Part shown: piece after piece, positions 1 to 10,509 of the stretch
Position numbering within the stretch: the stretch's first letter is position 1
Layout: every line of letters begins with the position of its first letter
DNA from: Elysia marginata
Lineage: Eukaryota; Mollusca; Gastropoda; Plakobranchidae
Direction of reading: 5' to 3'
Length of the DNA: 34,786 nt
Assembly: GCA_019649035.1 (NCBI GenBank)
Contig: BMAT01011796.1
Location: 119,987 to 154,772, forward strand
Position numbers and translations under genes: made by a program
The notes under the pieces: generated by a model
What the model was told of the DNA's origin: nothing
What the model saw: only the letters and a program-made list of their open reading frames with translations
Databases searched by the model: none

Positions 1-27
1 ATCTTGTTTTTCGTTGCTACGTTTCAG

Positions 28-185
28 ATGTGGATTCTGCCGAGTGCGCTGGCTCTGATCTTCATGGTGTACATGTCTCAGAGCGGCTCTCAGCTCACCA
101 CAACTTTTCTGTTTGGCTTTGCTCTGGTGCTTCTCTTCTCCACCTCCACCATCTTTCATGTATTGTCCTACAGCGGCAAGTTTCC
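28..185 (+). CDS. MMD: MMD-like exon A
   Basis: The acceptor is TTTCAG at 22-27 and the donor is GTAAG at 186. It encodes two helices, MWILPSALALIFMVYM and the following segment ending STSTIFHVLSYSGKF, with the S-x3-H metal-site motif. The open frame runs back to the window edge, but the acceptor at 27 and alignment to the family favour 28 as the exon start. It ends in phase 2 (CC of a proline codon). Confidence 0.85.
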
Positions 186-3100
186 GTAAGATGTTTTTTT
201 TTTAATTAGATGATCTAAAAAATATCTTCTTTCTTATTTTTTTTTCTTCATTTTTTTATATTTTGATAGGCAGTGTTGGCAGTTTTTTCTCTCTTAAATT
301 TGATTATTTCACAACCCAGATGGTATAATTATTTGAACCACACAAGAACAAAATTTAACTTAGAATTATTAAAAAATTAAATTATCTATGTATACATTAG
401 TACAAAAGTAGAGGGAAATTGGTGATGTGAACACAGGTGGAACTAAGCAAGTTTTTTTTCAACTGTTTTAATCTTGAAACAAGTAGTTCTAGTCTCTAGT
501 AGGTTGAATGCTTTTTTTTTCAATTTTTTTTTCCTTTTTTTCTCAGAGCATGGCGGAGATTTTTCCATATAGGAGATCGTGCAGTGATATATGTCTTTAT
601 TGCATCTTCCTACACTCCATGGTATGTGAAAAATCTTTTAACCAATGGTAAACTATTTTGTCAATTCTTAGGTAGGACACAGTCACTTTTATTTTTCTAT
701 CTTCAATGCAATTGTATTATTGAGCCAAGATAACTTTGTCAAAGATAAAATTCATGTCCACTGATGGGGAGGGGGGGAGGGGGGGCTGCTACTGCTAGTA
801 CAGCAGAAACTTCAGGAAATTACACCTGACTCTTGGTGTATAGTTCAAATCCTGTTGCCTCAACATTTTGAGGGAATTCCAATTTCATGTGTTCTCATGT
901 ATGCCATCATGTCATGTAATTTATATATTTTATCATGCAAACCCCTGGCCGAAAACGAAAAACCAACCAAAGGCAAAAACACCTAGGACTTGTAAAAACC
1001 CTCTTTATAATATTGTCACCTTAAATATCACATTAAACGTGTCAACTCCAATATTATTCTAATTTTATATTGTTATACTTTTTCATCTTGAGAAAAAATT
1101 AAATTTCTCTCTCGTCATTCCTCAGGTTGATTCTCAAAGAATTTCACTCTTGGGCTGAAGAGGTTTTGTGCTTAGTATGGATCTTGGCCCTGCTCGGCGT
1201 TGCTTATGCCTACATCTACCATGAAAAGTTTGTGTGACTTTTTGGTTGTTAACTAAAACTGAATGGCAACACCTTTCAATTTATCTATCAGAAACCAAGA
1301 TTACACCACAGTTTCTGATGCTAAAGCCAGAAATCTAGATATTTGGAATATTTGCTTAACGCTTTTCTCCCCGCACATGGGGAATCCTCTTGTGCCTAGT
1401 CCTATGCTTTTCTACCCGTGAATGAGGGAACACCTGTTCTTACATGGTAATCCTTGTGCGAGGATAGGGGCTCCCTGCTCTTTTTTTTCTTTTTCTTAAT
1501 TTAGGTGCTAAGAGTGATTTATAATGTCTCTCTTGCTGCAATGAGGGAGGGACATTATTCTTACAAGCTTTTGAGACACTTCTTAGAACTTAGTGATGAT
1601 AAGAACTTAGGTCAAGCTTTTGCCCAACCACAAGCACCAAATTTTTATGGCTGGGAGGCATACTCAGACAGCACTTACCTGGGGAGAAAAGTGTTATTAC
1701 ATAATACATAGTCATCAGTTCTATCTTTCTTTTGTTGTGCATACTGATAATTTGAATTTTGTCACTTTTGGTTTTGAAATATCCAAACTGGCTTGTACCT
1801 AAGGTATGCACAATATAAAACACCTCACAGTTTTTTCTTCCTATCTTGTGAACTGCAGCTGGATTGTAGCGGAGCAAAACTATTCTGATGCATCATTAGC
1901 ATTGTTTTTTTTAAATTGAAGCTCTTACTGGATTTGACCATGCATGCTCCACTAATATGAAGAAAGTATTGGCTTTCAAAGATTTAATGTAGGAAGAAAG
2001 ATATCTTTCCCCTCTAATAGGTACAGTGCAGTCCGATCAAGTCGAAGTGTTTGGGAACTGCTAATTCAGTTTGAAATATAGGAACTTTGAGTTAAAGGAT
2101 ACTTGACAAAGACAAAAGTACCAGTTGGAAACCCAAATGAGATTTGAGTTATCCACAGATTCAAGTTATCAGAGATTGAGATAAATGAAATCCACTAGGC
2201 CTAAAATTATCTACCATTTCAAAATAAAAAAACCAACTGGTTTTATTTTCTCCATTAGGATTGATATGATTTCCCTCTCATCAAATTTCAGGTACAAGTT
2301 TTTGGAAATGGTGTTTTACATCGGAGTTGGGTTATGTCCGGCTCTATGTGTATTGGATATGGTAAGAAAATAAACTTACAAAAAAACTTCATAATCCAAG
2401 CAATCTGTCATGATAAACAAAAAAGAAACTTGTTTTCATCATTCCTTTCTTTTCTATGACATAAACTAAAAAAAAGAAATAATCTGGAAAGTTGCTGTAT
2501 AATCTATCAATGATTTGCTTTGCACCTAACCTGAATGACTGGAATATTTTACATCTTACGGCGAGGTGAAGAAAATAATTTTGTTGAGCTTGCGATCGAT
2601 AAAAGTGAGGGCCAGGGATATGTGTAGCGTCATCACAAAATGAGTCTGGTTACGGCATTCTGGCTTTTAGAGATGTTTAGATTGTATGAAAGCCCAGTGA
2701 AAAGATTGTTTTGGTATTTTAAGTGTGACATGTGGAAAATGCTATGAAAAATTTTATACTAAAAAGATAAGATGTTCAAGCAGGGGATCACCAACTAATT
2801 CCCTTCTTAGTTATCTCATCTTTGAGCCATAATTTAAATGGTTTTTTTGCCTGCATAGCATGAGATATATGATTAACTTTCAATATATACCAAGAAATTT
2901 TTTTAAAAAAATGTTCCTGAACCTGATGATAGCAGATATCAATGTTGTCAATTTAAACATTACTGCAACTCAATGCTGCTACATATACTTGCAAAAATGT
3001 TACCAATCTAAGGTCTTTACAGAGCATTTAATTGTGGGTCCTTTATAATGCACATTTGTCTCAGGTCCAGAGCTAATCAGTCTGAAGTCTGAAAATACCT

Positions 3101-3711
3101 TTTCTGCGAAAAAGCCATGTAAAGGTCTATTTTTTCCCCTCTTTTTGTGTATAATTCAAACCAACAAAAGTTTTAATATATTTTTACAAATTTTTTATTC
3201 TTCTATGAAATTTGTTTACATTTGGGAGCTTTGAAAAAATGTCTTGTTCAAAACAGCTGTGCCTCTCTGTTGGTGAAAATTACAGCGTCCAACTCATTCA
3301 CCCTGGATGTCAGACATTTTTTTTTTATTTATGTTTTTCTGCAAATTGCCTTTTTTTTTTAAAGATTGAAATATTGTAAAGGTATGAAATTAGCAGTGGA
3401 GAGAAGTAGGCTTTTTAGTGGAAATGCCCGAAATGTCTGCCTTTAGTATGATTTGGCTGCCTCCATTATTTATTCTTTTTTTTTTTTAAAGTTGTTTTAT
3501 TTTTTTACCTACACAGAAAGACTGGTCTGGAATTGTGGAGCTAAGTCTTGGTGGCATGTCGTACATCCTTGGGGTGATCTTCTTCAAGAGTGATGGAATC
3601 ATTCCTTTTGCCCATGCCATTTGGCACTGCTTTGTGTTTTTTGGCACTTTTTGCCATTTTTGCGCTATATGCACCCATTTGCTCAACGTAAAATCTTTTG
3701 GTATGTTTTGA
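28..3711 (+). CDS. MMD: MMD-like PAQR family membrane protein (3' part of gene, 5 exons)
   Basis: Joined exons 28-185, 547-621, 1126-1227, 2292-2361 and 3517-3711 give a 199-residue C-terminal part of a progestin/adipoQ-receptor family protein, closest to MMD/MMD2 (PAQR10/11). These are seven-helix proteins of Golgi or endolysosomal membranes in mammals. Seen: hydrophobic helices throughout; S40-x3-H44 in STIFH, D63 in HIGDRAVIYV, and H168-x3-H172 in PFAHAIWH, which together match the zinc-site residues of the CREST/PAQR fold; SYTPW (residues 74-78), YHEKYK (109-114) and FFKSDGIIPFAHAIWH near the C-end are strongly MMD-like. All junctions are GT-AG and in phase. The N-terminal exons (about 50 residues in human MMD) are upstream of the window. 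The C-terminal tail (HLLNVKSFGMF) differs from vertebrate MMD, and GTATGT at 3701 could be a donor for another last exon. The family call is secure; the exact orthologue (MMD or MMD2) is not. Confidence 0.9.
186..546 (+). other. MMD-like intron A-B
   Basis: AT-rich intron with T-runs. No repeat or gene was recognised in it. Confidence 0.8.
547..621 (+). CDS. MMD: MMD-like exon B
   Basis: The 75-nt exon has acceptor CTCAG at 542-546 and donor GTATGT at 622. It encodes AWRRFFHIGDRAVIYVFIAS then SYTP, with the invariant aspartate of GDR. It matches the HMCDRMVIYFFIAASYAPW segment of vertebrate MMD. It is too short to show as a long open frame. Confidence 0.92.
622..1125 (+). other. MMD-like intron B-C
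   Basis: The intron contains a G-rich run at 766-786 (a possible quadruplex former on the plus strand). No gene is seen. Confidence 0.8.
1126..1227 (+). CDS. MMD: MMD-like exon C
   Basis: The acceptor is CTCAG at 1121-1125 and the donor GTTTGT at 1228. It encodes WLILKEFHSWAEEVLCLVWI followed by LALLGVAYAYIYHE, one transmembrane helix ending in the conserved YHEK. Confidence 0.9.
1228..2291 (+). other. MMD-like intron C-D
   Basis: This 1.06-kb intron holds degenerate CTTTTCTnCCCG / ATGAGGGA-type repeats (about 1360-1570) and a small TA-flanked inverted-repeat element at 2024-2197. No coding signal. Confidence 0.75.
2024..2197. mobile_element. Short non-autonomous DNA transposon relic (pogo/mariner-like ends)
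   Basis: It begins TA then CAGTGCAGTCCGATCAAGTC and ends with GAGATAAATGAAATCCACTA. The interior has alternating TTTGAGTT and CAAGTTAT words, as in small TA-target elements with CAGT...ACTG ends. The right end is degenerate, so this is an old copy. Superfamily is inferred from end bases and TA target only. Confidence 0.45.
2292..2361 (+). CDS. MMD: MMD-like exon D
   Basis: The acceptor is TTTCAG, ending at 2291; the donor is GTAAGA at 2362. It encodes YKFLEMVFYIGVGLCPALCV plus LDM, matching the YKVVELFFYLTMGFSPALVV helix of MMD. Confidence 0.9.
2362..3516 (+). other. MMD-like intron D-E
   Basis: A 1.15-kb AT-rich intron with long T-runs near its 3' end. Nothing else was recognised. Confidence 0.75.
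3517..3711 (+). CDS. MMD: MMD-like last exon (with stop)
   Basis: The acceptor is ACACAG at 3511-3516. It encodes KDWSGIVELSLGGMSYILGV followed by IFFKSDGIIPFAHAIWHCFV and a tail, with TGA at 3709-3711. H-x3-H in HAIWH completes the metal-site residues. The last 20 residues do not resemble the vertebrate tail. Possible donors at 3688 (GTAAAA) and 3701 (GTATGT) mean an alternative 3' exon cannot be excluded. Confidence 0.88.
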   Translation, partial: KDWSGIVELSLGGMSYILGVIFFKSDGIIPFAHAIWHCFVFFGTFCHFCAICTHLLNVKSFGMF

Positions 3712-4424
3712 AATAAGGTGTATTTTTTGTCTCATCCATTTTATGTCGGTAGCTCCTGCTTCCGTTGTCTATAGTATAAAGTTTTGTACAGAAAAAAAAG
3801 TTTAACAATTTATATAAGTTAAGTTTTTACATGAATCAATATTTTTACAAAATAATTTTATAGCAGTTATGCCAAACTTAATTTTATTTTAAACTCCTTT
3901 ACTTTAAGATTATTTAATATCATCTTTGAATCCTTTTGGATTGGAGATGGGTTTTTTTTTTTCCATAATTTTATATTTTGTCCATTGCTTTTTGAATTTA
4001 GATAATTAATAGGAATCCATATTTTTTCCAATTAATGTTTTTATAATCTTTTGTAGTTATTCAAACAGCACTTTTCATGACATTTTTGTTCAAAGTAAGC
4101 AGACATTTGGTGAAACTAGTTTTGAGAAAGTTTCATGACAAATTTCTGGGATGAACTCATAATGTAGGCACATGGCGTTTTAATGAAATTTTTAATATAA
4201 CCATGTTTCATAGTATTTTAAGGGAACATTAATTTGATGGTCTCTGGTTAAAAAGAAAGTTAAATTCTTTTTTTTGTTTCTTTGGGAACACGATAGCAAT
4301 TTTCAAACAAACCAAACTTTTCCAAAATTTTTTAGGTCTTGTAATGAAAATGTAAATGAAAAAAATACAGGAAAAGGTTTTCAGCAAATCCTTTTGTGTT
4401 TAGCATGGGCAATTAAAATTGCTA
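3712..4424 (+). other. Probable MMD-like 3' UTR / flank
   Basis: AT-rich sequence after the stop codon without a recognisable gene. No AATAAA lies in it; the first clear one outside repeats is at 5908-5913, so the transcript end is unknown. Confidence 0.4.
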
Positions 4425-5416
4425 CAGTAAAACTCGGTAATAACGAGAACTCATGTTTTTTCTTGAACTCTCGTTATAGCAGGGGTTCTCCCTATTCCCA
4501 TAAAAGGGTTTAAAGAGGCTTTTCCAGTACAAGGGTTTACAAAGGCTTCACATAGAAGGGGGGTAAGAAGTGCCCTACTAGTACTAAATTTTACTAAGTA
4601 AGCCCTGGTTATGCACACTCAATCAAGACTCATGAGAGGCAATGTGGGTATGGTGTGTGGCTATGCGTGGGCCAATAGGCAATAAAATTACGACATCGTT
4701 ACTCTTAGTCTCAAGCTCTTCAGTTCGATCAGTTTACACCGCACGTGGAGGAGGGGGGAGGTGAGACTGAGACTGTGAGATGAGCAGTATGTTGCGCCAC
4801 TGAAAAGGGACTGGTAGGGTGGCATTGGTATCCACAGAGGCACAGACCTCCATGCTCAGCTTGTGAAAAACAAAGGGCATTGTACGAACACACACACACA
4901 CACATAAGACAAGTGCGGGCGGTGGCAGCAATGGTCACTTGGTTCGCGAGCGCGTGTGCGAGAGATCTACAGGCTTAGACAGACAGAGAGAGAGGTGGGG
5001 GTGGTGGTGGTGGTGAAGCGGAGGGGGTTGGGGAGGACAGAAGAAGTTAAATGGGTAGAAATTCGTGTGTTCAGGCCTGTGGTTTTTGTACTGTATGTAA
5101 TGCGTGTCCATTACGGCACCAGCCTAGGCCTACAGCATAGAGTTCTAGGCTTCTGTAATTTGCTAGATTTTGGTTTGGACTTCGAATGATGCAACTGCAA
5201 GGCCTCCGCCACTCTCTCAGCCGCCTCATCGCGCTGGGTTTCTGAACACTCTGTTCTCGTTATTACCAAGATTTTTCTGGCTAAGATGACTTAGGTTCTC
5301 GTTATTCCCAAAATAAATTATAGGGCTCAAATAGAGAGAAAAACGGGGATTTCTATATCTCTCTTTATACCAACAGTTCTCGTTATTCTAGTTCTCGTTA
5401 AAAATGGGTACCACTG
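4425..5416. mobile_element. 992-bp non-autonomous DNA transposon with TA target site
   Basis: Left end TA|CAGTAAAACTCGGTAATAAC and right end, read inward on the other strand, TA|CAGTGGTACCCATTTTTAAC; both continue into GAGAAC. TA dinucleotides flank it at 4423-4424 and 5417-5418. The word AATAACGAGAAC or its complement recurs near both ends (about 4438, 4468, 5255, 5294, 5382, 5393), as expected of subterminal transposase-binding repeats. The interior (about 4730-5240) is more GC-rich, with a CA run (4890-4903) and a purine-rich stretch; no transposase is recognised. The ends fit pogo/Tigger-like members of Tc1/mariner. Confidence 0.7.
4890..4903. repeat. (CA)n microsatellite
   Basis: Seven CA units inside the 992-bp element. 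Confidence 0.9.
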
Positions 5417-7448
5417 TACAAAGACAGTCTAAGTCACTCTGTGTACTCAATGCAGGCTATTCAACCGTTTCACCGTCAATCCTGCAAACTGAAATTGACA
5501 GAATGCTGAAAAAGTCGTTCACCATTTAAATTCTTTGAAAATGTTTTTTTTCATCATTCTCGCACTGGATACCTGTATTCTGTTAGTTGAGCTTTATTGA
5601 GGTGCTCTGTGTCTAAGAGACTCAGAAAAAGTGTCAAATGTCTAGCCTTCTTTTATCCAAGTGATGTGTCAGGAGCGTTTAGCCTAGGCTTGTCTCACAA
5701 TTAAATTTTCACAAGTAAAATGAACAGAGTACGGAACTAAGTGAATGGTTCTTAGATTTTTTTAAATGACAAATGTGAGACGACCAGGGCAAACCAGGCA
5801 CCAGTCGGAAGTTTAACATTTTCTAACACTGTATTCTATGCTTTTGAAAAGGTTGAAAAAGATTTTTAAAAATCTGGATTTTGAATATCTTGAGTTATTT
5901 TAGAATGAATAAAATAAAAATGGTTGACTAAAAATCAAATTATTCTATTAAAAAAAGCTCCAACTCAAAACCTGTCCGCGACTTGTCCCTCACTCACCCT
6001 AGCTGTCTCACAAATGTTTCTTGATGCCTTTGGTAGTAAAATAACACACATATGGAAATGTTTCATGAAATAATTTGTATATTAGAGATGAGAGTAATTT
6101 TATTTCATTGTCCTCAACCTTGTGGTCATGGTACTGTGTTAGACCCTTGCTTTTGGATCAAAAGTCAAAAGGTCCAGGGTTTTAATGGCATGTTGAGGAA
6201 CCTATCACTGTAACCTTCATCATTACATACAACAATAACTCAGGAAAGCAATAATATTTAACACTGACCTGATTTAAAAATCTCTTTGTAGGTAGGCATG
6301 ACATTTGGTGCCTTCCGTGCTACAACCCTTCATAATGTCTTTTAGTTGCGTCAGTGATTGGTGATTGTCTCATCCTTTTTTTCATCGTCTCATTCTTTTT
6401 TTATGATACAAAATGCACAGAATAGACAAACTCTTAACCTTTCAGTCATGGAGCTTCCTTGCAGTTAATAAAATAGGAAAACATGAATGTTGTACACCAT
6501 ACTCTCGTGATAATTTATTCCAATATTTTTGTACATCTTAAGACTTCTGAATAGCAGTAAAACTGAGCATGGCTGTGAGGGGTTATGTTAGAAGAACTAT
6601 CAGTTATCCTGCAGCACAGTTTTATCAAATGCTTTCGTGCTTTAAACGCTTGACTTTCTTTTTCTATGCATTTATCATTCATGTGTTCCAGGCAAGTTCT
6701 TCTCTAACAATTTTTTTTCCATTTGTTTTTTTTTTCACTGTGTCACTTGCTATTTTAACCATTGCAATAAAAAACAAGACAACTGTTTTATAAGTGTGTA
6801 TCTGTGTTCATTTGATTTTGTATACATTACATACATATATTATATATAAAATGATAGAAACATTTGATATTTTTATATAAAGATATATATATATATATAG
6901 TATGTGTCAAATTTTCCTTGTCTACAGACATTTTAACAACATGTTGGTGAACTTGTGAATAATAAATATATATATATAAAATTATTTATGTTTTGCAGCA
7001 AATTTCATATTATGAATAATTTCAAAATAAAACTTTTTCGAGCCTGGCAGTATTTACCAAGATCATCATTTGCTCATATAGAAAGGCTGTATTATTCATA
7101 AATGTAAATATATATATGTTGAGTTTTTCTTTTTTGCTCCTTTCATACCTGTGAATATTGTGATGTTTTTAAAAACAGAAAAGGGAATGGGTAAGGAAAA
7201 ATAAATGAGTCATATTGGGAATTCTATTTTGAGAAAAAGAGTCTTTTTTTATTTTTCTTCATATTTGAAATTAATAAAGCTTTTTAACATTTTTCCATTA
7301 AATAGTGGTAATTCTTAGCATCTTGTTTCGTCCTTCAGCTGAGCAATGATTTTATCTTGTCAAAACAAAACTTCAGGACTGGTACGTCAATTTATCAAGA
7401 GCATCTGTCTTATTTTAATAAAACCAGGTAGTCTTTTATTGCCGATAT
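5417..7448. other. Intergenic AT-rich stretch
   Basis: No gene is recognised. It holds AATAAA words at 5908, about 6767, 6958 and 7270, which could end the upstream transcript, (AT)n near 6884-6899, and a degenerate tRNA-like SINE head near 6115-6200. Confidence 0.5.
6115..6205 (+). mobile_element. Degenerate tRNA-derived SINE head (possible)
   Basis: The stretch reads CCTTGTGGTCATGGTACTGT and, about 40 nt on, GGTCCAGGGTTTTAATGG. It looks like an eroded pol III A box and B box with the usual spacing, close in form to invertebrate tRNA-derived SINE heads. No target duplication or tail was found. Confidence 0.35.
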
Positions 7449-7840
7449 TTAACCTTCACCACCACTCGCTATTTGTATACTAAAACACCATTCGTTGGTG
7501 ATTGTCACCCGAAAACCTGTTTTGAGCCATCTATTTTGAATTCTCCCATTCGCCACTCATGGGTGAAAACACCCAGCTTAGCTCTGAAGGCTCATTGGGA
7601 CTAAACAGGTGAATTTCACCCACAAGTGGATTCTGCTTAATCAGCATGCGTATTTTAAAAAAAAATCATTAAGAATAATTTATCATTAATTTTATTGAAC
7701 TAATTAAAAAAAATAAAAGAAATATGAACCGTTGAGGAATACAACAGGTTTTTAGAGGCAAATGGGTTAATTTCAATAAAATTAAGCTCATTACTTTTTG
7801 TTCTGGGTGTTTTTCACCCACAAGTGGCGGTGAAGGTTAG
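7449..7840. mobile_element. Fold-back / MITE-like element
   Basis: The left end at 7449-7468 (TTAACCTTCACCACCACTCG) is an inverted copy (17 of 20) of 7821-7840. A second, better pair lies inside: 7553-7576 against 7803-7827, inverted, with 24 of 25 positions alike. A third partial copy of TCACCCACAAGTGG sits at 7615-7628 in the same orientation as the right end. The core is AT-rich and non-coding. No transposase-family signature is clear. Confidence 0.65.
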
Positions 7841-8464
7841 TAGAGACAAAGATGGAGAACAACCATGGGTCGAACAAAAGCCCTGGTATTACCAGATCCC
7901 TACATGATCCGGCCCTCTTAAGAATGATTTCCTTTGTGCAGCTTACGAAGATCTAACTTAAGTAAGTGTATTCTTTCCTAGGCTTCTTACTAATTGGCTC
8001 AATGTTAATTATTTGTTTTCAATGATAATTTTATATTTTGTTGTCAAGAAATATTTTGCATTATTTATTAACCAAGTTCTCCCATGAGTCTAACTATGCA
8101 AAATAATCAAATATTTAACAAAAATTTACTATGGCATATATGCATGTTGTGCAATTTTTCTTTTTGCTATGTTAGTTTTTATTTTAGAAACTGAAGTTTT
8201 CGAATAGTTTTTGATGCTGCGAGTAATATTAATTTTCTTCAATTTTTGAAATTGCTTTTCTGTCTTAATTGTCTGAGCATTGAATATTTTGCTTCATTTC
8301 AAAACCATCTTTTCACATCTTTAAAATAATGTCCTTCTTTATATAAGGATTTCATGTTTTATAACCAACTTCATGTATTTTAATATTTGTTACAAAAAAT
8401 ATCAACAAATATATGTAAAAGAAAATAAACATACCGTTAGGCATATTTATAAAAATGCATGTGC
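7841..8464. other. Intergenic, nothing recognised
   Basis: AT-rich sequence without coding or repeat features that could be identified. Confidence 0.6.
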
Positions 8465-8478
8465 TCCGTTTGAACAAT
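8465..8478. repeat. SINE target-site duplication, left copy
   Basis: TCCGTTTGAACAAT, identical to 8782-8795. Confidence 0.9.
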
Positions 8479-8781
8479 ACCGGCTCTGTGGCCTAGCATT
8501 AAGACACTCACTCATAGATCGGGAGGTACGGGTTCGATCCCCGGCTGAGTCAAACCAAGGACTTTAAAATTGGTATTAGGAGCTGCTCCGCCTAGTGTCT
8601 GGCATTGTGGATTTAGTGCTAAGTCTGGTCGGCCCAGTGTCAGGATAATGTGACTGGGTGTGGTGTATGCAAGCACTCCTTATATCACAGTGTGGCAGCA
8701 CGCCTTCAATTGTCTTAAGCATTGTCTCTGATATAACTTTGTAGTTAAAAAGAGATGTTCAAATTCAAACAACATAACCAA
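8479..8781 (+). mobile_element. tRNA-derived SINE, plus orientation
   Basis: This is a 303-bp element flanked by a perfect 14-bp duplication. The head has an A-box-like GTGGCCTAGCATTAAGAC and a B box GGTTCGATCCC; CGGCTC and GAGTC could pair as an acceptor-stem remnant. The body contains CAAGGACTTTAAAATTGGTA and GGTCGGCCCAGTGTCAGGAT, and the tail AGTTAAAAAGAGATGTTCAA. A second copy of the whole element lies inverted at 22434-22739, clearly the same family (about 85 per cent alike by eye). Mobilisation by a partner LINE is inferred. It is not a functional tRNA gene. Confidence 0.9.
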
Positions 8782-8795
8782 TCCGTTTGAACAAT
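8782..8795. repeat. SINE target-site duplication, right copy
   Basis: Identical 14-mer to 8465-8478. Confidence 0.9.
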
Positions 8796-9057
8796 GCATT
8801 TTGCCTGCCATTATTGGAGAGGCAAGTAGGAGAAATCAGACACAAGCTACCCACACTAGGTGGTGTGTCTGAGCCTTTCATTTACAAAACATCTGCTATA
8901 CATCACACCATTTTTATTTAGTTTGAAATGAAATAATTGAGAATATAGACACGCAAGAGCTAAACTTGTTCCAACTAACTTCAAGAAAATAAATCTCACT
9001 TTTAGAATGTGTTGATAATTAGACAGTTTATTATTATGATGATTGTTATTATTATTA

Positions 9058-9089
<32 letters not shown>

Positions 9090-9895
9090 GGGTCAGTTCG
9101 GTTGGTCAATTTGGCTCAGAATTGTCCATCGTAAGGGTATCAATGAAGCTTTGCCCTTGCAGCTTTTAACTCTTCCAGTTATGAGGTGTCATTTGTTTTG
9201 CGAATATTACATATCAGGGTTGCTATGCTCTCCACCGATTTTTTTCCTTATGTTGCGGTATCGGTGTACGTCTCTGATACGCAGTAATAACATCTATAGC
9301 TAGGGTTCTTGATATTTCAGAGGCAAGTAGCTTGTTTCAATTCATGGTTCATCTGATATTTATATGAGCTCTTGATTGTTGCAATCAATTCTTTAATTTT
9401 TTTTATTATCAAGGTGAAACTGAACCATTGACATGGTTTTTTTTTTGTTTTAATCTATGACTATAAATACGACTTAATATTTTATATCTTCGGATTAATA
9501 ATTCATAATATCAATATAATTTAAAATGATTTGAATATATATCTAACAAACTAATATTTCTTTTATTAACTGTTGTAATGTTTTTCTAAAATTAAAACAT
9601 TGTTTTTATCTAATATTGTTATGATAATGCAGTTTGATATTAAACAAATCTCAATTTGAGACTTTTCACCATATTTAATTTTTTTTTTAATCTAAATGTG
9701 CCATAGAAGTGTTATTAAAAGTGTGCTTTCCAAATATACTCTGACTTCGTGTTGCTTTTTCATTGTCTAAGTCGTGATGTTTATCTTTTTTTTTTTTTTG
9801 GTTCTACCCTCTGTTTAATGAACTCATGGTTTCTTTGCATCCGCATATTATGTAAAGTTTAGTGTTTTCTTATCTCTTACACTAATTGTGAGAGT
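8796..9895. other. Intergenic stretch with (ATT)n
   Basis: No gene seen. It includes an (ATT)n microsatellite at 9045-9089; the leucine-rich open frame over it is an artefact of the repeat. Confidence 0.6.
9045..9089. repeat. (ATT)n microsatellite
   Basis: About 14 ATT units with one interruption. Confidence 0.9.
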
Positions 9896-10008
9896 GAAGA
9901 AGAGATAGAAGAGTTAAATACATTTGTATGTAGTATACATCTCTTCAGTGAAGTTTGTAGCTGTACCGAAGACTACAGTCTTTGCTTGTACTAACCAACC
10001 AGACTGTT

Positions 10009-10011
<3 letters not shown>

Positions 10012-10050
<39 letters not shown>
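10012..10050. repeat. (CT)n microsatellite
   Basis: About 19 CT dinucleotide units. Confidence 0.95.
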
Positions 10051-10054
<4 letters not shown>

Positions 10055-10197
10055 GCTATTTAAGAAGGACTAAAATACATTCATGAATACAATTTATTGT
10101 TCTCTTAGTTACACTCACAGTCTAGTAGGAGTAAGGAAGGAAGATCAAAGAGATAGGTGTTTACATCTCTTCATTGAGGCTTCTATTTGTAATACAG

Positions 10198-10265
10198 TGT
10201 AATAATAATAATAATGAAGAACATTTATACTAGCGCTTTTACAAAAAGCTCAAAGCGCATTAGAC
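10198..10265 (-). mobile_element. Tail of GCGCTnnTATAAATG repeat family, minus orientation
   Basis: Read on the minus strand it gives GCGCTTTGAGC, then AAAGCGCTAGTATAAATGTT and an (ATT)n tail. This is the same kind of 3' tail as at 23640-23715 (plus) and 25240-25290 (minus). It looks like the 3' end of a LINE or LINE-driven SINE common in invertebrates. Confidence 0.5.
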
Positions 10266-10509
10266 AGCAATGCCACTGACATCTTTTCAATACACATTCA
10301 CAGAACAAAATAAAATTAGGACAGATACACTTGGAATTGGTGCGTTTTTTAACTCATACTTGAACTCCTGCGAGTCCTTTATCTGTACCAGCCAACCAAG
10401 CCATAACGTTCTCTCATACTCACATTCTAAGAATAGATTATTAAGAAAGCGATAAGGACTAGTTAGTTACATACATGTATACAAATTTACAATATATGTA
10501 GTGCTCTCT

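Larger units (their letters stand above)
9896..10500. repeat. Diverged tandem duplication interrupted by another repeat
   Basis: Segment 9896-10115 and segment 10141-10196 plus about 10350-10500 share ordered words: AGAGATAG, TACATCTCTTCA, CTGTACnnnCCAACCA, TCTCTC, ATTAAGAA and a TACAATTTA-like end. The second copy seems split by a repeat of the (AAT)n/GCGCTTTT type at 10198-10340. The copies are clearly old. Confidence 0.4.

Noticed and set aside
800..860. GTTCAAATCC B-box-like word in the MMD intron
   Set aside because: No A box at the right distance and no second copy.
8479..8560. Possible tRNA gene
   Set aside because: A- and B-box words are present but arms do not form a sound cloverleaf, and a second 300-bp copy with target duplication shows it is a SINE head.
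9043..9303. Open frame starting with a long leucine run
   Set aside because: It is the (ATT)n microsatellite read in the TTA frame. There is no family resemblance after it.
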